DNA from: Sequoia sempervirens
Taxonomy: Eukaryota > Streptophyta > Pinopsida > Cupressales > Cupressaceae
Direction of reading: 5' to 3'
DNA length: 64,000 bases
Assembly: GCA_007258455.2 (NCBI GenBank)
Contig: VDFB02047230.1
Coordinates: 161,766,635 to 161,830,634, forward strand
The position numbers and the translations under genes are program-made. The notes below the pieces were generated by a model. The model made no database searches. It worked only from the letters and a program-made list of their open reading frames with translations, and had not been told where the DNA came from. Below, one piece after another: positions 55,249 through 64,000 of the stretch; within the stretch, counting starts at the first letter, position 1, and each line of letters begins with the position of its first letter.

Positions 55249-56879
55249 TGAAACATAGATTTTTGGTTCCCTAAAGACTTCTCTTGCACTTCTAGGGTTT
55301 TTCACCTAAAAGGAGAGAGATATGGCCAACAATGCTTATGATTCACTCAAATTAGGATGTATGCAATGTTGTTTAATTTAAATGAAGTTAACTAAATGCA
55401 ATTGACTAATCTAGATGACTGAAAATGAATGCAAAAGAGAAATTAAAGCTATGTTTGAAAACACATTGTGATATGAAAATAATGAGGAAAATGAAAGAAA
55501 TATGCAGAACAGAAAGAGAAGGGTCAAATCAAAGTGCACCTGGGAAAAGTGTGATGATTCTAGAATGTCTTGAATGCTGGTTGAATTCACTAATTTTTCA
55601 TAGTGGGACTCATTTTCCCAAGGTGGTGAATCAATCCTCCTGGTGAATCAGTCCTCCTCCTGGTGAAAAAGTGTCAGGAGTTGATTTATGTTTGTCGGGA
55701 TCCAGAATCTAAAAATTCAAAATTTTCAGTCCTAAGGTGGGACTCATTTGCCATAGGTGGCGAATCAGTCCTCTCCCAAATTCCTATAAAATACAAAGAT
55801 GATTTTGTAGCACCTAATTTGCAAATGTCTTCTTATCGGGTTGTCGAAATCAGTTCTGTAGAAACAGACAAAAACCTTCTTTAAGCTTGAAATATACTTG
55901 AGTTGACTTGAAGCACCTAGTTAACTTGTAAACCAATCTTCAACACCTAAAAGCTTGTCAAATCTACATGCAAAAGGCTGCAAACAAACATGCAATAGGG
56001 GAAAAATGGTTAAGGGTTAGTGAATAGGGGTCTGCCATGGTCAAACCCCACTTTGGTAATTAAACCCTTGAAAAGATAATGAAATGAAAGAGAAAGATAA
56101 ACTAATAACATGCAAGTGCTATCAACATACCAAACCCTTGATGATGCAAGTCTGAAGTAATGTCAATGGTTGCTTCAAAGTGCTTGAATAGTGCTTGAAA
56201 AGATTATGTAAACTACTTGAATGCTTGAGTGAATAGGTGGATAAGTGAACTTGATGAATGGGGGTTAAATTGAGGTGAAAATAACTTTTTTATACAATTC
56301 TTGTGCCTTAGTATCCATTCATACCTCATCACGGGCTGACATCAAGTGATTTTGAATAAAATCTCGAAAGGAAATTTAAAATATTTTGAATTTGGGGCCA
56401 AGGGGGACTCATTCGCCACCCATGGTGGATGGGTCCCACCTAGGACCTAAAAACATGTGTTAGGGAAAATGTTGTATTTAATGTTATTTGTTGGGATAAC
56501 ATTCAAAAATACACTTAATTAAGTCATATGAGGGCATAAAGGGACCAAATAAAGCATGAGAAAGGTGTAAATAGTGAAAATATGCCTAGAAAAGTGTGAA
56601 ATCTTGTTGCAAGACTTTACAACACTTCAAAATAGGACTTTTTTAGTGATGAACATGTGATTTTTAGGTGAATTTCATTGAATAGAGTCTAAAAGAATGT
56701 AGAAATGGTTTACAACACTTCATAACACCTTCACAAGACGTCGTTCTTTGAATTTTAGTACCTAAATAAGCATGTTCAAGCCACACTACAACATAAAATC
56801 AAAGCAGCATAGTACCAACACCATGAAGCCATACCTAAAAGGATATTAAAATGACAAGGGGCCATTTTTCTATGGCACA
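55249..56879 (-). repeat. 5' LTR of family G copy A
   Basis: About 1631 bp; similar to 47324-48925 with scattered substitutions. Palindromes near 55605-55638 (with an extra right arm), 55740-55771 and 56404-56437. Confidence 0.9.
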
Positions 56880-56884
56880 ACATT

Positions 56885-59407
56885 TCACTTTTTTTCTTTG
56901 TATATTATCCATGTCATGTTTCCCCAATTGGGGCTATTCTCTTTGTACTTACTCCTCTAGGATATTACATGATCTTATCCTATGATGGTTATTTACTTGC
57001 ATGATTATATGTTGTATGTTTAATATCATGCTCGCAACTTATGATATCATACTTAAGATTACATGTTTACGTTTGATATGACTAGATCATGTTTGTACAT
57101 CTTATGATACTATGCTTACACTTACTTGCTTATCTTATAGTTCCATGTTTACATCTTATTTATCATACTTACATCCAATATTTTCATACTTATGTCATTT
57201 ATCTTATGCCTACATATCACTTGCTTATAATTCTAATATATCATGATATCTTTTACACTTGTTTATTTAGAACCCTATCTATTGTTCTCAACATTAGGAA
57301 GCATCTTGTTTCCCCTTGTTACATTGTACTTTCATGCTTATATTGCATCATATTACATTTACATTATGACCATGATCATAATATGATTCTACCTATGACC
57401 CCTTGTACATGATTATTTTAGTTTTGCATAATCATAGATTTTGCATATCTTCTCCAATTCCTTACATCGCTTGTATGTAATTAATTGGAGGGGACATATT
57501 ATAATGCTAATGTTCCTTCAATGATTATCATTATATAGTGACTATCTTATGGCTTATGATGACCCCTACACAACCCCTATCACTTTTATTTTGTTGAAAG
57601 ATCCTTTGCATTCACACCACTCTTTGTTGCGAGCTCCTTCATAGCCATTTTGTTACTTTTACTTTTTGTTTGTTAACATTATCAAGTAGTTGTCATTTCT
57701 ATTTCTATTTTTTTGAAATGCTTTCATGTAATTTTGTGCTTGTAGGTATTGGGATGGAGTGTTTATCATAAGGATTGTGTATCCAAATCTTCATCCATAT
57801 CTATATCCTTTTAGCAAATGCTTGTTATTTACTTCCATATTGATTACTTTTTTTACTTCAACATGCATGATTCATAGTAGTTCACTTGCAAGTCAAAATG
57901 CAAGTAGAATATAAGGGTAAAAAGTGCACACCTTGTGATCTACCGCTCTCTTTTGGATTCACTTTGACCCATTTATCCCATATGCTAGTAATATTGCATG
58001 TATACAAGTGGCATGTTATGCATAAAAGCTGGCAACTAATTAGAGCCTTGATTGAAATTGACTCCATTCAACCCAAAGAGTCTAGACCCAATTTGAATGT
58101 TTTCCATTCCATAATGTAGGTCAATTTCATAGGTGCAAATTCAAACCTATACCAAAACTCTAAATATGCATATCTAACATTGGATTTTAAAATTCAAATT
58201 TATTTATGGGCCCAAGCCTACCCCCTTCCTACTAGTTGTTCCTTACCAACTTGAGCATGAAAAATGTGCATGCTAGGGTGTCCTATTAAAAGACTAATGC
58301 TAACTCATTTAATGATGAACTAAAATCTATTTACACATTCATTGCATCAATTGAGCATCATCTTCACATCAACTTACATCAACATTTGTATAATTAGAAC
58401 ATATTAGACATATTCCATGATTGCTTGACAAGTCTTTGATCCTTGTTCAAGACTATTAAATCTACTCAAAGTGCTTGACTAAAGAGAATAACCCCTACAC
58501 AACAAAATCACATGGTATCTATAGATATCACTATTTCTTAGGTAATAAAGGAAAGAAGGTTGTTGCAAGTCACAATTGCATTTTTGTACATTTGGGTCAA
58601 AGCCACACTTGTATGAGAACAAGAACACCATACAAGTCAGTCTACAATTTGTTAAAACCATAATGTTATAGATCTAATAGTAGAATACCTAATTAAAATT
58701 TTAAGCATAATCTTCAACAAAATACTCCATTATCACTTCTTAAAGTAAATCCTTGTTCTTATTTAAAAAATATATTTTATATTATTACTATCTCAACTCA
58801 TTTACCTAAATTATATTCATTTCGAGTTTAATGGTTTTATTCTTGTATAATTAAATAATAATATTATTAGTAATATATGAAATTATAAAAGATCACCTCT
58901 CGTACAATTTCCAACTTGCAGTACAAATCATCCCATTTAGTACCATATTAAAACAATGTTGTTTCAATTTAAAAGACCTGAAAGTCTGTTGGGAAATCAA
59001 ATCAGATTTTATATATTAACCAGCATCATTTGTGGGATATTGAACACAAGCCTGTGTGTTTCAGAGATTCTGTTTGTAAGTTTGCCTGGATTTGAGTTTG
59101 GATCCTCCATTAATGCTGAAGTGGATATGTGTGGTACTTAGAAGATTGAATGGTGAAAGGAGAGTTTTAATTGCATTTAAGGTGTATTTCGTGAAGCATA
59201 TTGTTCTGAATTTCAGTATAAAAAATCCATGGGAAACATGCATTTGGGGCCTGCAAAAATATTTTATCTGCCTCCTTGCCTTGATTGTTCTATCAATTTC
59301 GTATTATCTTCACTGAGTTTTTTCACCTGAATAATCTAACCCTGTATGTAAACTAATCGACAAGGGAACAATTTTGATCTTTCAAATTTTTCCATATTGT
59401 TCTAAAA
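56885..59407. other. Intergenic region and upstream region of the JAC1-like gene
   Basis: No conserved ORF. 56990-57260 is rich in CATACTTACAT-like words at irregular spacing. 58740-58920 is AT-rich. A TATATTAA at about 59010-59017 lies 390 bp before the start codon and could be a promoter element, but nothing proves it. Confidence 0.4.
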
Positions 59408-62400
59408 ATGGAAGAATACGAGTATAACAGAGGAATGAACTGCAGCTTTCTGAAAAGCATTGGGAGATTGAATATAACAAACTTTGCGGCAAATGTATCG
59501 CCCAAGCTTTCAGCAAGAGATTCATATACAGGGTCTCCTGATTTGGCGGATGATTTCAGTGATGTGTTTGGAGGGTCTCCCAAGTATATTGCACTGAAGC
59601 GATTCAAAGATCCTCGAAAAGCCTATTCACTGTTGCAGCCTTCGGGTGGGTTTTCAGGCCTAGTCCAGTCTGAGGTTTCTGTATTTGGAGAAACCAGGAG
59701 AAGATATGTCAGTGATGAATTCTACAATGATATATTTAGTGGAGATACGGTTTCTAATGGCGGAGAAATGTCTGTCAAGTGTTCGGTAGCTTCGAGATCA
59801 ACATTCAGGAATCTCAGTCCTGCTCAGACTGCTCTTCCCAGGATTGAATACAAGACCTTGGGCAATAGATCTCTGTCGGCTCCAAAGCTCAGGTATTTCG
59901 ATTGTCCAACTTTGTTGAGTATTAAATCTTTCAGTTTTCTGCAGTTGATTTTCATTTTCAAAGAGGTTTCTTTGTTGTCCATAGTCGAACAGATAAATTC
60001 AAATGCAGTCAATCCAGGAACATTTTTGTAAATATGTTGATTATGGTAAAATATTATGAAACACAGGATTCTGGGAAAAGGCTCTTAAAATTTTGTTTTG
60101 CATTGTATAATTAAAGCCCGAACCAGAAAATTATTTATCTCCTTGTTTTTGCATATCTGCATAATTTTTTGCATTTCTCAACGAAGATTTGCTCTGTTTC
60201 TGCATTTGTCAAACTCAAATGCAATCAATCCAGAAACTTTTTTGGAAATAAGTTGATTATGGAAAAACAATATAAAAAACAGGATTTTGGTATAAAACTT
60301 CTAAAATTTTGTTTTGCATTGTATAATAAAGCCCTGAATCGGAAAATTATTTTTCTCTCTGTTTTAGCATGTCTGCATATTTTCTTAGATTTTTCATAAA
60401 AAAAATGTTCTGTTTCTACATTATAAACTCAAATACAATCGGACGAGAAACTTTTTTGGAAATAATTATGGTAAACCGTGAAACAATATGAAATACAGGT
60501 TTTTGGGGAAATAAAAATCCTAAAATTTTGTTTTGCGGAAAAATTATTTTTCTCTGTTTTTGCATTTCTGTATATTTACTTGGATTTCTAAAACAACAAA
60601 ATTGTTCTGTTCTGCATGTCTGTGTAAGTTTTCTTGGATTTTTTCGACTGAAAATAGGCAAATGAATGCCTTGTTTTGTCCAGGCAGTCTGTAAACTCCT
60701 CAAAACAAGCAGAGTATCCGTCTTTTGGCATATCTTCACATCGTGGTCCTTCCTCACCTGATCCTTCCTCAGATCTTCTAGAAATTCCTTCTGCACATTG
60801 CAGTAAACCCTCCAAAATATGCAAACAGGGGCTTAAAAAGAAGCAAGAACTTGGTGTGTTTCCTCCACGAAGCTCTAACTCGCGATTTCAAACTTTTCTG
60901 GAACCAAGCGCATCTATACCAGGAAGTCCAGCTATATCATGCAGCAATACATCTGATGATGAATTGGGGGAGAATATTCAAGGATTGGATAAGCATATAA
61001 GTGGGGGAGTTTCTAGGCTGGCTGCAGAAAAACATGGCTCAGATAGTGCTGAAGGATCTATTTCAGGAGAAAAGGATGACAATGGTTTTGAAAAATCCCG
61101 AGAATTGGCTAGCAATGGGTCTTTCCAACGATTAGTAGTTTCCCCGCTTGAGGATCTTCAGCTAAAACATAAGTTAAGGACCTGTAGAGATTGGTTTTCG
61201 GAGTCCGAAGGGTTGCATTCAAATAGAGAAAGTGGATCCCTTCCAGTAGACGCATTGGGGTTTTTCTCAACCAGAGAAATTCATTCAAGCATAGGGATCT
61301 CTAACACACAAGTAAGCCAAGAGATTGGAGCCAAACGATTTAGCACAAATGATACTGATAGTGGTGAAGAATCAGATGAACTTGGATCATACGTAATCGA
61401 GATTGACAACAAGAGAGGGGAGACTAATGTTTTTCTTCCTGAAAGGGACATTGGAATAGATATTAGCAATGCTCATAATCTGTTGATTTCATCGATGAAA
61501 GAAACAATGGAAAGTGCCAAAAAGGAATCTCTTCCAAATAGGCCAAGGAAACATTGGAATCACAATGTCAAAGGCAGTAAATTGAGACTACCCAGTTTAT
61601 TACAGGAGACATGTAATTTTGATCCTTTAAGCGAAGCAAAAGCAAGGATGCAAACATTACAAACTATCAAAGGAAAGGGAAGGGGCAGGGAGTCCAGCAA
61701 AATGCCACCTAAACCAAATATACCTGAAACATCTTCATGGCCAACTCCAACTCCAGCAGTGGAACAAAATGCAAAAGAAGATTTGCTAAAAGAAATCAAG
61801 ATGGCAGCTCCATGGGATCCATATACTATTGATCCTTCAACTATGGTATGTTTTGAAATGACTTATCCCATTAATGCCTTAAAAAATATATATGTAGTCT
61901 GGCTAACTTTTAATAAAAATAAACTAATTTGTTGGACTATTCCACCAAATATGAAGGTGAAGGAGGTTTCTAATGGGATAAAGAAATGGCACCATCAACA
62001 ACCAGTGGTTTTCCGAGAAATGCCACTTGCATCAGAAAGACAAGTATAACGCAGGTGCATATTTGGCTGCATTTTTTTCCTTTTCTTGTGGGCGTCAGTT
62101 TGAAGTTTGAACTTGAACTACTTATTAAATTTAGTGACTTTGTAATGTTTTGTTAAAAAATCTTTTTGTAGCACAATAGAATCTGCTTTCCATTCACATT
62201 GCAGGAGAAAACATTTTTTCAATCTGCTTTCCATCCACATTGCAGGAGAAAACTCTTTTTCATGCCCCAAACCAGAGGATTAACTAATTTTTCCCTCCCT
62301 GAAGAAATTGTTTAGAGCACTTAGAAATTGCTGTATTTTGAGTTGATTATGACAATGTGGATTCTTTTCAGATGTAATAGCTGAAGAGGAAACTGCAGAA

Positions 62401-62454
62401 AGCTGGAGAAAAAGATTTGAGAATGAACACCATCTTCAAACTAAAGAGTGCGTG
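59408..62454 (+). CDS. JAC1/auxilin-like J-domain protein, N-terminal exons (partial)
   Basis: Predicted exons: 59408-59892, 60684-61845, 62006-62054 and 62372-62454, all with GT...AG borders and consistent phase. Exon 1 begins at the ATG 59408 and encodes DFSDVFGGSPKYIALKRF and EVSVFGETRRRYVSDEFYND, matching my recollection of JAC1-like proteins (DFSDVFGGPPR and VFGE...RRR...DDFYDDIF). Exon 2 is Ser/Glu/Lys-rich and probably disordered. Exon 4 is charged (EEETAESWRKRFENEHHLQT). The clathrin-uncoating J-domain expected at the C-terminus is not in the window. In plants JAC1 acts in blue-light chloroplast movement; other auxilin-like proteins act with Hsc70 on clathrin coats. The ORF is intact over about 590 codons, unlike every element ORF here. 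Exon 3 is the least certain. Confidence 0.65.
60001..60640 (+). repeat. Threefold tandem repeat in intron 1
   Basis: Units begin at about 60001, 60218 and 60431 (AAATGCAGTC, AAATGCAATC, AAATACAATC), spacing 217 and 213 bp. Shared blocks include TTGATTATGG, CCTAAAATTTTGTTTTGC-like sequence and CGGAAAATTATTT. Units have diverged by substitutions and small gaps. It lies wholly within intron 1 (59893-60683). Confidence 0.85.
62180..62261 (+). repeat. 41-bp tandem duplication with a splice-acceptor-like end, intron 3
   Basis: Units 62180-62220 and 62221-62261 both contain AATCTGCTTTCCAT and CACATTGCAGGAGAAAAC. Each has a TTGCAG that could act as a 3' splice site, but neither opens a frame that fits the gene. 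Confidence 0.85.
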
Positions 62455-64000
62455 GTATGTTATGCGGCTAGTAAGTCCAAATTTTGTAACACAAATTTGT
62501 AGAGGTTTTAGCCAATCGAACTAGACATATTCTACTGCTCGTGGTTCATCTTAAATAAACTATGTTTATTCAAAGACGATATATTCTTGACATTGTCATT
62601 GTAGTTTGGGAAGGTATGAAATGAGCATCCAAATCAAATCAATGAGTTCTCTTCATAAAAATTGACTTCAAAAAGATGTAAGATCAAATTTAATGGCATT
62701 TCATTCTTACCATGCTTAGGGCACTTGGTATTGGTCCTACTTTTATCTAGTTGGTTCAAATGTATTTTTGTATATGTTTATGCTTGTCCTACCATTAATG
62801 GTGTTCAATAGAAGCACCTTGGCTTCTTTCAATCTGTAAGGCATGGTTGCCTCTTGTGCCCTTACTTTATGTGTTTGATGTTGAAGCACTTAGTTATCTT
62901 CTAGTCAACGCCATCTTCTAGCAACTTGTTAAAGGAATTCCCCTTGGTACTATTTATTAGCAATTGATCAATGTACATTTTGTAAATGTTTTGTTAGGGA
63001 TTAGGATCTATTGAAAGTGAATAATTAAACATGAAAGACAAAATATTATAAAAATAAATAATTGAAATATAAATTGTAGAATATATAGAGATCAACATGT
63101 CACACAAAGATTTACATGAAAAAAATCTTATAATAAAAAACCTCACAAAAACATCATTCTTAATATTTAAGAAAAATTTATAATGTTTATCAACTAGACT
63201 CATGCACTTTCATAACCTCTTTCCCCCTTCTTCCAATGCCTAAACACCTTTTATAGTTATTTCAAATTCTCTCATATATATCCAATATAAAGACTATTCA
63301 TTCAAATATTTTTATTAATTTTTCTTTCTTATTTAAGATAAAATCCAATACCCTAGTTAATATATTTCTTAATCTTTTGCATAAAAGCTAGTGACTTTTC
63401 ACCAAATAATTATTTTAGGTTGTTTAAGTTGATTGATAAATTAATTAACATTTATGGTGTGACACTATATAACTCACCTCTAACTTAATATGATTAATGC
63501 CATATTTTATATAATAAAGCTAAACATTACAATTATAATAATCTTATTAATATTATTATAACTAAATAAATGAGCATGACTCCTAATAAACATTATGCTC
63601 TAATTTGCATCCCTTTAATGTTTATAAGGAGATCATGTTATTAATTTATTTTAAAATGAAAAGTCAAGATTCTTTATCAATGCAAAACTTCTTTGACAAG
63701 TATGTCACATGAAATTTATGGGTATGTGCACCAAGTTGTAACACAAGAATGGCTCTTAAGATGCCACTTTTTTTCCTTTTTTCTTTTTTTTTTTGAAATC
63801 AACAAAGTCTATTTTCAGGAGAAAGTGAAGATAGTTATGCTCAAAATTTGAAGATCAAACAAGAACAAGAGTTGGAGTGCTCTAAATCTACTTTCTAAGC
63901 TACTGATTCTAAAAAAATTAACTTTTGTAGTCTTTGTGGACTCCCTAAAAAGTTATTTTTTTTAGAATTTCAAAAATCACAACAGTGAGAAATTAGCTAA
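62455..64000. other. Presumed intron 4, non-coding
   Basis: AT-rich with a GTATGT donor at 62455 and no exon that continues the reading frame of the gene. A long T run lies at 63770-63794. The next exon is expected beyond the window. Confidence 0.5.

Larger units (their letters stand above)
47324..56879 (-). mobile_element. Complete family G LTR retrotransposon (gag-protease only)
   Basis: LTRs 47324-48925 and 55249-56879 (plus-strand ends TGAAAC...CTATGACACA and TGAAAC...CTATGGCACA). Flanks are ATATT (47319-47323) and ACATT (56880-56884), a target duplication with one mismatch. In the minus-strand reading: LTR, PBS, gag-protease ORF, tandem repeats, non-coding region, PPT, LTR. No RT, RNase H or integrase sequence is found, so it must have relied on a helper. 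A 926-bp DNA element lies inside (49659-50584). Copy C (15602-20825) shares the architecture. Confidence 0.9.

Noticed and set aside
56990..57260. CATACTTACAT-like words suggesting a tandem repeat
   Set aside because: Spacing is irregular and the region is T/A-rich; no consistent period could be fixed by eye.
63822..63895. Candidate fifth exon after TATTTTCAG
   Set aside because: In the required phase it meets a stop after ten codons, and the residues do not resemble an auxilin-like protein.

Overview
This window is plant nuclear DNA, most likely from a large, repeat-rich seed-plant genome such as a conifer. That assignment is an inference from the density and size of the retroelements and from one intron-containing gene at the right edge; nothing in the window is diagnostic of a species. 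I see no prokaryotic signals, rRNA, tRNA or CRISPR.

Layout. 1-1566: 3' end of a chromodomain-bearing Ty3/gypsy element and its probable LTR. 1567-15601: an old minus-strand chromovirus (gag, PBS, LTR) split by a complete plus-strand Ty3/gypsy element at 2332-13756, which has 1.28 kb LTRs, a 5-bp target duplication, a tRNA-Asp-type PBS, decayed gag-pol and a long extra ORF between pol and the 3' LTR. 15602-20825: a truncated minus-strand copy of a gag-protease-only LTR element (called family G here). 20829-22070: a LINE ORF1 fragment. 22116-24334: old non-coding sequence and a short coding remnant. 24335-31667: a complete Ty1/copia Tork-type element with 1586-bp LTRs at both ends and TSD TCAAG. 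31690-36640: a LINE ORF2 (endonuclease, RT, zf-RVT, RNase H) with a short A tail. 37785-42190: an unidentified reading frame, then the leader, PBS, gag and protease of another gypsy-like element. 42230-46460: a second minus-strand chromovirus copy, paralogous to 1567-15601, which preserves the empty site of the 2332-13756 insertion. 47324-56879: a full-length family G element on the minus strand, carrying a 926-bp terminal-inverted-repeat DNA element. 59408-62454: the first four predicted exons of a JAC1/auxilin-like gene on the plus strand, which runs out of the window.

How the parts relate. Nesting gives relative ages: the chromovirus copies are oldest, and the gypsy element and family G inserted into them. 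Almost every element ORF is broken by stops and frameshifts, so they look inactive. The only apparently intact host gene is the right-hand one.

Most unusual observations: (i) family G lacks RT, RNase H and integrase in both copies, has a non-canonical protease active site, and carries a recurring 13-14-bp-arm palindrome several times per LTR; (ii) the long extra ORF of the 2332-13756 element, of unknown function, abuts the polypurine tract; (iii) the first intron of the host gene contains a threefold tandem repeat of about 215 bp, and a later intron carries a duplicated acceptor-like sequence.
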